A DNA stretch of 64,000 nt, taken from positions 26,934,469-26,998,468 of the forward strand of contig NC_057790.1 in the NCBI RefSeq assembly GCF_014905175.1. Reading direction: 5' to 3'. Shown here piece by piece: positions 51,901 through 64,000 of the stretch; within the stretch, counting starts at the first letter, position 1, and each line of letters opens with the position of its first letter. This DNA comes from Aphidius gifuensis (taxonomy: Eukaryota > Arthropoda > Insecta > Hymenoptera > Braconidae). The position numbers and the translations under genes are program-made. The notes beneath the pieces are model-generated. The model made no database searches, had not been told where the DNA came from, and saw only the letters and a list, made by a program, of their open reading frames with translations.

Positions 51901-54900
51901 TGTCAAAATACATGGCTGGATTTATCAGAAGTTTACGATCAGTACCACAAGATTCAAATATTTATTTGGATGGTGTTAAACAGCTGCCAAATGTCATTGA
52001 TAATAATTTTGATGATCCAAAAATAACTTATTCTTATAAAATATTTGGCAATGAGCTTGAATTTAAAACACTTCGTGGTGTTGATGATATTGCCATGAAT
52101 TTGGCAGCATTGGATCCATGGATGAAAATGAAAAAAATATTATCAGGTAAAGAAATAAGATTTGAAAAAACTGGCATGTTTTTGGATGTTAAATATGTTG
52201 TGCCAAGTACTGTTGGTCTTCCAGTGAAGCTTGATGTTGCTGGATCAGCTGCATGTAATTTTAAATTATCTGGTATGCTTGATACAGATAAATTTGCAAC
52301 TAAAAGTGAAATAAATCTTGTTGGTAATATTGCACCAAGTGTGAGTGTTGATCTTACTGGTAAAATGACTATTGATGCAATATTTAAAAGTGCTGGTATT
52401 AAATTGAGAAGCAATGTTTATTCATCTGGTGCTGTTAATTTGACTCTCAACATCAAGGGTGTTAATTTGGTTAGACTTAATGTTGAATTGCCGAATAAAC
52501 AGCTGGAAGTATTTTCAGCAAAGACTGATATTGTTTTTATATCAACAAGTGGAGCAGAGAGTATGGAAAAACCAGTTATTACAAAAATTGGAAATAGATC
52601 AAGTAAAGCTAGTCGTATTGAAAATACAACTTGTAGTTGGCCAGTTCTGGAAAGACTAATTGGACTCAAAATGTGTGTTGATTATCAATTTCCAAATGTC
52701 ACTGATGTTAGTGATGCATCGTATTTTGTTTTGAATGGACCAACTTTGTTTAGGACATCAGTCATCAAGGCGGATCCAACTGCTGAGAGTTACTTGTTTG
52801 AATACAAATGGAATGCTACTCCGGTATGTTGATTATTTAAATTTTTTATATTATTATTATTTTTTAAAATACATTTTATATATTACAATTTAATAGAAAT
52901 AGTAATAAATTGTTGAAAATTAATTATACTGTACGACGATAGTTTTCAATATACAAGATTTTTTTAAAAATATTATTTTTAATGACGATAAAATTTTAAC
53001 ACTCTGGTGCCAGACTAACAATTTTGTTTCACTTACTTTTGAGTATCACCATTCCTGGACGTTGTGAAAATTCAATTGTACTACCTGAGCTTAGATTAGT
53101 TGCAAGTTTTAGATGGAAATCACAACTCCAATTTCCAAAGTCGTTTTCATAAATTTCTGTAAAAAAAATGAAGATATATTGATGTCTCATTTTATACATA
53201 TATAAATACAAAATAAAATTTGTTTGTTATATTTTTACTGTGTATTGTAAGATCACATGAAAATAAAGTAGTAGTATTGACTGTATATTCATTTGAATTT
53301 TTGAAAATGATTGATCCATTTGGATGTTTCCACAAACAATATTCAATTTCATCAGCTCCAATTAAGTCATTTTTATATTTTTTTATAAAGTTTGATATTT
53401 TGCAATAAAAAACGACTTGTTTTATTTTATTTTCATTTTTATCAGCTTCATTTTCGTAGCTATATTCCATCCCAGATTCAACGTAATAATCTGTTGAAAT
53501 AAAAATATACTTTTTAATAAAAATGTTCATATTTAACGAGTAAAATTTTACTACTTACTCCGGACTTCTACTGAAAAGTGGAATTCCATTGTCGTGCTGC
53601 CTATGTTGCTTTCATTGAAGGCCAGATAACATCTCCAATCACCATGGTGATCCAGTATGTTTGCATTTCTTATAAACATTGAACAATTACCTGCTTCTAA
53701 ATCAAAGCTATCAGTTAATTGTGTTACCTCTTCATTTGCTTTTTGAATTCTACAAAATATCAGCGGTTTATTGTGTGAACAATTTACCTGAAATAAAATT
53801 AAAAATAGACAGGTGATTTTAACTTTAATATTGAGACAATTTACTTACCCAAAATTCATCATTATATTTTACAACATAATCATTTGTACCCCACTTTTTT
53901 GGTAGCTCATTATATTTTTCAATTTTTACTACATTTTTCTGCAATATTATTGTTCGATTAATTTTAAAATTTCCATAATCTATTGCGAGCTGCTTTGCTC
54001 CATACTCAGATGATTTATCAATTGTAAATTCACACTCAGTAAGACTGCTAATATTTTCAAACTCGAAATTAATTATTGGCCTGAAAATAAAAAATTATAC
54101 ATTTAACATCAATTATTTTTTTTGTGAAGCTTTTTTTTGTTTTCTTCATATTTACTTGTAGCTATGAATGATTGGCTCTGTTGTCTTGGAAAAACCACCA
54201 TTTGCTGATAAAAAAATACATTTTTTAGGATTTTTTTGTATGCTGTACAATGAGACATGAAAATTGTCCTCAGTCGTATCTACAATAATTCGTGCACGAG
54301 TTGAATCTAAAAGGAAAAAAATTTAAAAATAATTTTTTCTCAGCTAAATTTGATTGAACAAAGTCGAGGGATTTTTTATATAGGTATAATTTAAGTATAC
54401 TTACCCCAAGTTGAAATAGAAACAATATAAAATATACTATCAATTGACGATGTACACCTAAATTTCCAAAATCCATTGTCAAAAATTGTTAAATTTTCCG
54501 AAAGCTTCGATTTAAATGTCCCGTATTCCAAATATTTATAGCCAAAAAATTTCAAATTTTTTATAAATGTACCGTTTGGTTTTTCAATACGACAATATTT
54601 TGGATAATTAAAAGTCGAATACAAAACTGTGAGAAATGATCCTTCAGTACTTAATATATCCAACAAATAAATCATCGAGTATTCTGTAATTATTTTTTTT
54701 GGATAATCACACAAGCTTGTTTTAATGTAAAAAGACAGCCTGAAGTTATTTAAATACTGTGGAAATTGTTGGTCTTTTTCAAGAACGCAATGATATAAAC
54801 CGTGGTTCTTGACGTTAAATAAATTTACAGAAATATTATTGTTTTCCAATCGAATAAGTGAGTCACTTTGTGTTGACTCATTTCTACTGTACACCATTAT

Positions 54901-57900
54901 TTCCTGAAGGCAGTTAAACAAGTAATTCTAAAATTATATATCGTCTTTTTTTTTACGGTGGTGCTATTGGTACCGTGTACGGGGAAATTTACCAGAAAAA
55001 TATTCCCGTATTGACCCGTATCAGCACGGATAATTATTTCGTTATTTTTTTTAAATTTAATTTATACCTTTTTTAATCTCCCATCAAAAGTTTCAAATTG
55101 ACATGAGATATTTGCATACGAGGTGGTTTTAAATTCAATATAAGTTCCTCTTGTGATATTTTCCTGACGTTTTGAATTGTCAATTGTCTGCATGCAGAAT
55201 AATAAATTTCAATTTATTAGATTTTATACTAAATGAATATTGATTTTTTTATTAAACAAAATTATTTACCCATGTTTTATATATGTCAAATGTGTCGGTT
55301 GTATTTACTATGTTTTCTGTTGACTTGTCTGTTTCATTGACATAATACGTTATAATTTCCCATCTGCCAAAAAAAGTTCTACAACTTCTACCTGGTAGTA
55401 TGATAAATTTCGTTTTTAAAATTTTAAATTGACAACTATTTTCATTTCCGGTAAAATAAAATTCATCATCTGTCTTTGGATAAATTTCGTAAAGCTTTTT
55501 TTCCTGATTATAATTTTGTGGTATCTCGAAATAATCATTCAAATAAAATATTTCATCATGGTGAATTACTTGACATTTTTTTATTTGTCCAGGTACTTTT
55601 TTTGGTCTCAGGGAAATTGCGTTGTTCATTACAGAGACCATTTTTTTATTAATTATTTCTGTCTCATTTTTTTTGGATATTAAATAAACATCATCTGCAT
55701 ATTTACTTTTTTTCTGTGAGCAAAAATATATTTTTTAAAATGAAATAAAAAATTTCTATGAACACCAAATAAAAATATATACCTCTGTTGGTGCTGTTAT
55801 CAAAAATTGCTGAAATTTAATTCCATATTTTTTATCGCCAATTTCGTAAGTGGTATTAACGACCCAATAGCCGTAGAATTTTTCTTGAAAGGGTGATATT
55901 GCAAATGAGCATGATTTATAATAATCCAATAATTCAAAATATTTTTTTATATCTTCGTTATCTGTGGTATCTGTCATGTTCCAATGACCATTTTTAATCA
56001 AAGAGTATTCTGTTCTGAATTGTCTGTACGTATTATATAATTTTGCTTCACAAATTTTTATGACACCATCAAATACTTCTTCAACATGTAAATCAGCTGT
56101 ATCATTTATATTGACAACGATTATTTTTTCTCCACTTACATATTCTATATGTCAGAAAAGTTATATTTAATAATTAATAAATAATTTTTTATGTCAATAA
56201 TATTTATTACTAGCTGAATAATTGGCATTTGGCAGCGAATACGGGGCAATTTACAGAGACATTTATACGTATTTTCTGTGAATTTCCCCGTATCGGTGCC
56301 AATAACGATTTTATTTATTTATTTTTTTATTTATTTATTTAGTTAATATATACATGCCCTTGACATTACGTACTTATGGGCTACATTGTAAATTAGCAAT
56401 AATATTTTGTTAATTTAATGTGGTAGTATAAAATTATAGATATAAAATTATTTACAGAAATTGATTGAGTATTTATTCTTGAAATTTTTATCATGATTAT
56501 TTTTTAATTATTTAATTTTATTATTATTTTATACCTAGTAGAAAATAAAAAAAAATAAAATAGGAGAGATAAATTTGACTATAAATAACGTTGAAGAATT
56601 GTGATTAAAATAAAAAATATATTAAAAAAAAAAAAAAAACATTTATGTTCAAAGCACAAATTATCGGTTTTCAAATATTGATAACGAATGAAAAAATAAA
56701 ATTTTAACTGTAGATAAATATAAATTGGTATAAAAAAAATACAAAAATAAATAAAGTAAAATTTATATTTTCATACAACAAAAAAATATAATGTGAATTA
56801 AAAATAATTGAAAAAAATATGATTTTTATTTATAAAATTAAACAGAAAATAATAAAATATTATTATATAAACTTATCGATATATTTTTAATTTAATATTT
56901 ATTCAATTCCTCATTAAAATTTAATAATCTTGTGAATGTTGAGGTCACAATTGAGCGAGAAGAAAAAAATTTATTTTAACAATTTTTAAATAAAAAAGAA
57001 CAACAAAATTTTTATACAATGAATATATGTATAATATATTAATGGAATATTAAAAATATGCATAAGATAAAATTCTATAAATAAATAAACATACCATATA
57101 TATTATCGGCAGATGCACATTGATAAAATAGAGTAACAAAGCCAAATAATAGGAACCACTCCATCGTGATGGGCCGATAGCTCAGCTGACAATACTGAGG
57201 CATTTCGAAATTATTCTATTCGACACACAAACACGAGTTTATTTTAATATTTCGGAGCACCAACACATTGATGAGTGATATAATTAAGTTTTATTTATTT
57301 TATTGTATTATTAATATTTATTTTAATAAGAAAAACGTATAGAGAAATGAGTTTTTTAAGTATTTTTTTTCCCAAAAGAAACATAAAAGAGTTATTGGCG
57401 TGATAAATTTATATCTTGGAAAAAAATTACTTCTTCCGAGATTTTTTGGGCTCAAAATGATGGTAAACCTTTCCCTTATTATCTCATAAATTTTCAAATG
57501 AATTCTTCGAGTCCTTTTATTGCTGGAAAAAAAATAAATAAAATCGAAATCTTGAAAATTACATAATTATGCATATAGTGGTATTTGACTTAAAAAATTC
57601 ATATCTTTGGAAAAAAATATTTTTCTCGAAATTTTTTTTGTTTAAAATAATAATAAGCCTTTCCCTGATTATTTTATAAATTTTTAAACAAATTCTTCGA
57701 GCCGTTTAATTACCAGAAAAAAAAATAAAATCGAAATCGAAATCCTGAAAATACATAATGCATATAGTTGACTTTATAAATTTATATCTTTGGAAAAAAT
57801 TGTTTCTCTTGAGATTTTTTGTACCTAAAATATTGGTATACTTCCCTTTCATTATCATGCAAATTTTTAAACAAATTCTTCGAGCCATTTAATTACTAGA

Positions 57901-60900
57901 AAAAAAATAAAATCGAAATTTAAAAAATAACATAATTATGCATATAGTGGTATTTGACTTTATAAATTCATATCTTTGGAAAAAAATATTTTTCTCGAGA
58001 CTTTTTTTGTTTAAAATAATAGTCAGCCTTCCCCTGATTATCTTATAAATTTTTAAACAAATTCTTCGAGCCATTTAATTACTAGAAAAAAAATAAAATC
58101 GAAATCGAAATCTTGAAAAATACATAATGCATATAGTTGATTTATAAATTTATATTTAAAAAAAAAAATTATTTCTCTCGAGATTTTTCTGGCTTAAAAT
58201 AATAGTAAATCTTCCCTTCATTATCTCAAAAATTTTTGAACAAATTCTTCAAGCCGTTTAATTGCTGGAAAAAAACAAATAAAATCGAAATCTTGAAAAT
58301 TACGTAGATATGCATATAGTGGTATTTCACTTTATAAATTCATATCTTTGGAAAAAATTACTTTTCCCGAGATTTTTTTGGCTTAAAATAATAGTAAACT
58401 TTCCTCTCATTTTATTATAAATTTTTAAACAAATTCTTCGAGTCGTTTTATTGCTAGAAAAAAAAAAATCTCAAATCGAAATCTTGAAAAATACATTTGA
58501 CTTTATAAATTTATATCTTTAGAAAAAATCACTTCTCCCGAGATTTTTTGAGCTTAAAATATTAGTAAACCTTTCTCTCATTATCTGATAAATTTTTAAA
58601 GAAATTCTTCGAGCCATTTAATTACTAGAAAAAAAAAACTAAAATCGAAATTCGAAAAATAATATTATGAAAATTTTTTTTCAGACTGAAAGTGTAATGC
58701 GATTGGCATTTGACACTCCTGGATCCCGAATAAATCGAGAATCAAGTATCATGGTGAGCTTTGACGGTCCAAACAGAAATGTATCAGTCCTGCTACGTTC
58801 AGCTGGTAACAGTTTCGTTGCAAAAGGTACCTACAAACGAACTGATAACGAGGCAATGATTGATGTTGGCCTGGACATAAATGGTACCCAGCATCTCCAC
58901 GCTCATATTGGTTATTCTCGTAAAAAAGTAAACTACGGCTACACATATTCACCACGTATTTATTTGGGCATAAACAACGAGCGTATACTTCAGCTAAATG
59001 GAACAATAAGAGATGCATCTAAAAATAATATTTCCCAGTGTGACATTGATTTAAATTTCGAAACAAAAAAAGTAACAAGTAAATTAATTGGCTACGTGAT
59101 GAGAAGAAATACAAGTTTAACTGGTAACATCAAACTTGAGTATCAATTGAAAACTTTAAATAAGAAAGAAACACTTCAAATTGAAATTGCACTTCACGAT
59201 AGATCAACAAAAAATTTATCTCACAATGAGGCACACTTTGAACTTCAATCAAGTGCATATCCTGAATTAAATGCCATAATTGATTCATGGTACAAACAAG
59301 CTATTGGTCATCTTGAATTACACTTGGAAATAAACACAAAACCACATTTACGTGATGATAAATACAAGCTAACAGCACAAGCTGTATTAACATATTCAAA
59401 AGCATATTTTCAATCACAAGAAGCACGTGTTAATGCATTTATTTCAATAAATAAACCAATACAAAATTTAGATATTAAATTTGAAATACAACGTGTATCA
59501 ATTGGTCCACATTCAAAGACATTTATCATGATAAGATATGCACCAGGAAAAGAAATAACACTGGCTGTTAATTTGATAATACCAAGAGGTAATATGTTGG
59601 CAATTGAGGGGCACGCCAATATGACTATTCCAAATTACAAACCAATGATTATTAATATTAAAATAACTGAAAAAGCTAAAAAAGAATATGACATTGATTT
59701 TTATGGCTCATGGTTCAGTGGACATAATGCAACAATCAAAGGTATGTATGCTGATAGATCAACAGCTGTTGTATCAAATGGTTCACCAAAAATAATAAGT
59801 CATAATTTAAAACTCGTACTACGTTCACCGAGTATCGAACGTGATATATTAATAAATTGTAAATTTTATCGTGATCATGCAAATATTAAAGTTGACATTA
59901 ATATTGAACATCTTGATTCTGATAAGTATGCATTAAAAATTGAACATTCAATATTAACAAATGGAACATTTTCAACATCTGCCAAAGCAAAATATCGTAA
60001 TACTGTTTATGCAATTTTAATAAATGTCGATGTTCAACGTGAAATTAGATTGGAACTTCAATTGGACAGATGGCGAGACGTTCATCTTATTTTAACTGGA
60101 ATAAATGACGATAATACAAAAACTTTTGGTATTGAAATTAAGTGGGATGCTAATAGAGATCCAGAATTAAAATTCATTGGTCAATTTCAATTTGATAAAT
60201 ATTTTCAATTAACAGAACAACCAATAACTAAAAATTTAACTGGATCAGTGATGATATCTTATCCAGGAAGATTGTTAACTGGTTCTTGTCATGCTGCAAT
60301 TGTTAATTATAAAAGTTATATATTAGATACAAAAATTGTATGGGATCCATTGAAGGCAATTAAATTTGATGTTGAAATTGATTTTGATCCAAATAATTGG
60401 AGAAATCAAATGAGACTTAATAGTTACTTATTGACACCATTTGAAATGTGGCAAAAAACATCAATAAATATTAAATATAAATTAACTGAGCAACAATTTA
60501 TTGCTGACTTTGAGGCATTTTGGCAAGATACTGAAAAATTTTTAATACAAATGCTATTATCAAGTGTGGAAAGTCCATCAACTGGTACAGTTGAGTACAA
60601 TGCAAATTGTGGATTAAGTAGTACTGTTCATTTGATTGGTTGGTTGACAATAAACATGACTCATATATTTACAAAATTAAGTAATCAAGCAAGTGTTGAT
60701 ACACGTTTTTTAGTTAACTATCATCCTGATAAAATAATTAATCTAAGAAGTGTATGGAATTTAAAGAGTCCAGATAATCATAATGATAATTTTACGTTAA
60801 CTGGTAATTTACGTTTTATATCACCATTGAGTAATTATAAAAATGGTGATGTTAAATGTCAATTGAGTTATTCATCTGAATGGAAATTTGATGGTACGTC

Positions 60901-63900
60901 AAGTGTTGAAATTGACTTGAGAAGATACACTGGTATTTTACGTGGTGATATTGCTAGAATTAAAGAATCAATGATACAATTTAATATCACAACACCAATT
61001 GAAAAATATTCATTTTTAAAAGGTGAATTTGGTTTATCAGAAAGTGATAGACATGTTGTTGCACAAGTTACAAGTCCATCTGGTCCAATTGGAATTGAAG
61101 CATTGTGTCAATTATTTACAATTACAAATCATGATTTTAATGTTATGCTTAAAATATCAACGCCAATTGAATTTTTACAAAAATTTTTAATTTTAGCTAA
61201 AATGGGAAAAACTGAAAATGATTTTCGTATTTCGTATAATAATATTACAGCTGGTTTTCAAGCAATTTGGCATTACAATAATATTACTGATTTTCATTAT
61301 AGTTATATATTATTTACACCAATTCATGGATTTCATGAGAGTGGTGTTGTTGCTAAATTAATAATAAATGATTCGAGTTTTAAAAAATTCAGTCAATTTG
61401 CAATTGACACGGAATTTTCGATTAAAATTGTCGAAACGAAACTTGGATTGTCTGTTGTAACTGGACCAAAGCCAATAATTTATCAACCAAAAATTATTGA
61501 TACAATTGTCATGACAAAGACTGGACAAGTTGATGAAGATAATTTATTGTCAAATGATGATTTTGAATGGCATGGTGATGTCGAAATAAATTTGGCAGTT
61601 ATTGAGACAGTCATTGGACATTTAAATATCAATAAGGATGATGTGTCTTATCAAATATCTGGAATATTGATACTACCACCTGGTAAAATATTAATTGATG
61701 ATAAATTAATAATCAAAAATTTATTTGACATGAAAAATGTGTTACAAATTAAAACACCATTTTCATTTGCATCAATCGTTGATTCAAATTATGTATTTAA
61801 TTTTAATAAAAAAGACTCAATTTATTTTACAACAATGGAGGTAAATGTTTTGCAAATTTCTGATGATAATTCAACATTACTTGTTGGTGCTGGTTACACT
61901 GGTAATTATTCATTTGTCAAAGCTGATGAGGATGATTCAGTTGTTCATCATTTACAGGTGTCATTTAAAACACCATTTGAAATTTTGGAGTATCTTGATG
62001 GTCATGGTGTACTTGAAGTTGATGAGAATATTTATAAATCATCAATCGAAATACATACAAATAATAGTAATGCTGAAATGTCTGGTTCTTTGGAATTTGA
62101 AGAATCATTTTTTGATGGAACAATTGTATTTGGTATTACATCGGACGTGCTAACAATTCCAACAACAAGAATTAATGTTAAAAAAGATTTAGCTGAAGTT
62201 GAAAAAAAAATTGAAGCTGAAATTGAAATAAAACAGCTGAAAAATGTACCATGCAAGGTTCAAGGTACTTGGTTATTTGAATCAGAGGAACATGTTGAAA
62301 TGTCAATTGGCATTGAGACATGGGTACCATCACTTCGTCAATTTAATGCTGGTTTAATTTATTTAAATAAATTAGCAACTAATGAGAATGCTCAGCTAGA
62401 TGTTAATATTAAAATTCATCCTGATGATATTTATAATTTAACAGCTTCATATGAACCAAGTCAAACATTTGGCTTTAAATTACAAGGACCACAAGATATA
62501 TTTTATAAATTTAATGGAGAAATTGAATCATCAAAACATATAACTGGACAATTAAAAAATATTAACGAGACAATAATTTATTTGATTGATGGTAATTATG
62601 ATCTCAATGAAATAAAACCAGGTGGTGTATTGTTTGAAGTAAACACAAAGCTTCTTGACAGTGAAAATAATATAAAACATAATATTAAATTTGACTTGAC
62701 ACGTGAAATACATGGTATCAAATTAAAACTCGTTACTACCTTGACAAATGCAAGTTTATCATTTAATTATGCAAATGCATTTAACTGGGATACGAATATT
62801 GATGCTGATTTATTAAAACAAAACACATCAACTGGTGAATTTTTAAAAATCGAAAAATGGTCATTAAAAGCATTTGCAAATGTTCCAGTTAATGGAAATG
62901 CAAGTATATATTTACGAACAGAATCACCCCTGATTGATCTTGAAAATATGGAAATAAGTGGTAATTTAATGTTGTCAAATGACAGTGGTGATGCAAGATT
63001 ACGACAAAATATAAATAATATTATTAAACGTATAAATGTTGCTTGGAAATTGTCATATATGATTGACATGTTTATAAAATCATCTGGTAGCATTGACAAC
63101 AAGGACATTGGTGTAAATATTTACTTTAAAAATCCATTAAATTTATATAGAAATATAAATTTTGGCTTTGATCTAAATGCTAATAAATGGAAAACATCAA
63201 CAAACACAAGTTTTGGATATAAAAATAATGAAAATATTGATGTTGTTATTCTAGTTAAACTTCCACCGCCTGATGATGACAATCATCAATTGTTACTATC
63301 TTATCATGGTGATAATGGAGTACAAAATAAAAATTACATTATTGGATATAATTCAATAAAAGGTAAATTAAATTACATAACTGATGGATCAATTAAAATG
63401 ACAAATAAAAGTATTGATGGACATTTTCGTCTTTGTCAAGGTTCTGGATCAACTGAAGTTGTGATAAATAATATTTTAAATGCTACATTTGAACATAAAA
63501 AAATTGGCATTAATTATTCTTTGTATACACCAAAATTTGCTAAAAAAAAAACAGTTAATATTGTGATGCATTATGATGGCTCACCAATTGAACGTAATAT
63601 AATTGACATTGATATTTTTTATCCAGGTAAAAAACAAATTGGAAAAGCTCATATATCATATGAAAGTCTTGTTAATGTTAATGGAACATTAAATGCAACA
63701 ACATCAATGCCAAAATTTCAATATGCTGCATGTAATTTTATTGTTCTAACAACATTAAAAAAAAACATGAGATTTGTACAATTTTATTGGCCAAATGATA
63801 CAGCATTATTCGCATCAGATTATACATATCACAGTGAAAAATTAGACTCAAATTTAGAAGGTATTATTAAACTTGAAGTACCACTTAGTACAAGACACAT

Positions 63901-64000
63901 TGCAAATTTAAATTATGGATATAAAAAACGTCCACTTGTTACAACTGGATATTCAAAATTAATTTATAATAATAATAGTATTTTAGAGGGTACATATGAT
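48921..64000 (+). CDS. Large apolipophorin-type lipid-transfer protein (partial at window end)
   Basis: Exons 48921-48981 (signal peptide, GFLLIQFIISSG), 49643-49678 (VCGRMQC), 49768-52823 and 58685 to beyond 64000, with phases 1, 1 and 0. At least 2,820 residues are present and the last exon is still open at the window edge. Exon 3 is the vitellogenin N/LPD module: AKFKYTEGTIYRYHH, WALNIKRGILSMLQNTMKRF, GICDTTYRL and the helical LLTP region. The last exon continues with beta-rich sequence for 5.3 kb without an intron. Family role: ApoB-like scaffold of haemolymph lipoproteins, loaded with lipid in fat body. I cannot decide between apolipophorin I/II and the apoLTP lipid-transfer particle; I see no R-X-K/R-R furin site in exon 3. 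Intron 3 (52824-58684) hosts an antisense gene. Confidence 0.9.
53029..57164 (-). CDS. Secreted protein with Ig-like repeats, nested antisense in an intron
   Basis: Ten exons: 57164-57095, 56144-55783, 55713-55270, 55187-55068, 54903-54405, 54306-54156, 54080-53849, 53787-53559, 53490-53239 and 53156-53029. All phases fit; about 828 residues. The first exon is a signal peptide (MEWFLLFGFVTLFYQCASA). The rest is built of diverged repeats in which a cysteine precedes a P-N-G turn and a later G-x-W-x-C closes the unit: CRIEKPNGTF with GFWKFRC, CLWKHPNGSI with GNWSC, GDWRC, GLYHC. This is the pattern of Ig-like folds with degenerate disulphides. Many N-X-S/T sequons suggest glycosylation. There is no transmembrane segment. 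I do not recognise the family. It lies wholly within intron 3 of the lipid-carrier gene on the opposite strand. Confidence 0.8.
54966..55027. repeat. Short palindromic element, diverged copy
   Basis: TTGGTACCGTGTACGGGGAA followed by ATTTAC matches one arm of the hairpin at 56229-56302; the other arm is degraded (CCCGTATTGACCCGTATCAG). It sits in intron 4 of the nested Ig-like gene. Confidence 0.5.
56229..56302. repeat. Near-perfect hairpin/palindrome (~29-nt arms)
   Basis: The left arm TTGGCAGCGAATACGGGGCA then ATTTACAG pairs with the right arm CTGTGAATTTCCCCGTATCG then GTGCCAA, around a loop of about 16 nt. It is richer in GC than its surroundings and lies in intron 1 of the nested gene. 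Could be a tiny MITE or a transcribed hairpin. Confidence 0.7.
57405..58680. repeat. Tandem array of ~170-190 bp units, about seven copies
   Basis: The phrase TATAAATTCATATCTTTGG (with small changes) begins a unit at about 57408, 57597, 57779, 57964, 58145, 58333 and 58505. Each unit also holds CTCGAGATTTTTT, ATTCTTCGAGCC and ATAAAATCGAAATC in the same order. The array ends 5 bp before the acceptor of the 5.3-kb lipid-carrier exon. Short ORFs repeated on the minus strand are by-products of the array. Confidence 0.85.

Noticed and set aside
57706..58074. Two tandem ~60-codon minus-strand ORFs both starting MARRICLKI.
   Set aside because: They are the same unit of the 185-bp tandem array read twice; composition is that of the repeat and no splice or signal features are present.

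Overview
This is an AT-rich eukaryotic window with short GT-AG introns, long poly-A/poly-T runs and ATG/ATT microsatellites. The protein families (trehalase with a membrane-anchored form, a large apolipophorin-type lipid carrier, a Diedel-like cytokine, KDM7, Lrig, CaMKI) point to an insect. The extreme AT bias and gene structures fit a hymenopteran, and my best guess is a braconid-type parasitoid wasp; that taxonomic guess is inference. All gene models were assembled by hand from ORFs, splice signals and codon phase; wherever exons are listed, the phases join without frame breaks.

Layout. 0.2-1.6 kb (-): a small LRR protein with a decayed or frameshifted tail. 2.8-4.5 kb (+): an SH3-PX-BAR sorting nexin (SNX9/SH3PX1 type), divergent from the LRR gene. 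6.4-12.1 kb (-): CaMKI with an in-frame 72-nt cassette exon and a polyglutamine tail. 14.9-15.4 kb (+): a single-exon Diedel-like secreted cytokine. 15.5-17.2 kb (-): DDX49 RNA helicase, sharing a 489-bp divergent promoter with a KDM7-type PHD-JmjC histone demethylase (17.7-22.1 kb, +). 23.2-34.5 kb (+): trehalase, with two alternative N-termini and several possible C-termini. 36.6-37.4 kb (+): a small secreted six-cysteine protein bracketed by ~1 kb direct repeats. 39.5-42.6 kb (-): Lrig. 45.4-46.0 kb (-): RNF11. 48.9 kb to the window end (+): a giant apolipophorin-type lipid-transfer protein, cut by the window edge. Its 5.9-kb third intron contains an antisense, ten-exon gene for a secreted protein with Ig-like repeats (53.0-57.2 kb) and a ~185-bp tandem repeat array.

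Most genes are housekeeping or signalling genes. The accessory material is the Diedel-like gene, the repeat-flanked secreted gene at 36.6 kb and the nested Ig-like gene. All three encode predicted secreted, cysteine-bearing proteins with no obvious orthologue among core genes, and all lie beside or among repeats. A family of ~1 kb non-coding repeats recurs at 20.4, 38.5 and 43.9 kb, and part of it is caught up in the duplication around the 36.6-kb gene. I see no tRNA, rRNA or CRISPR, and no intact transposase or reverse transcriptase.
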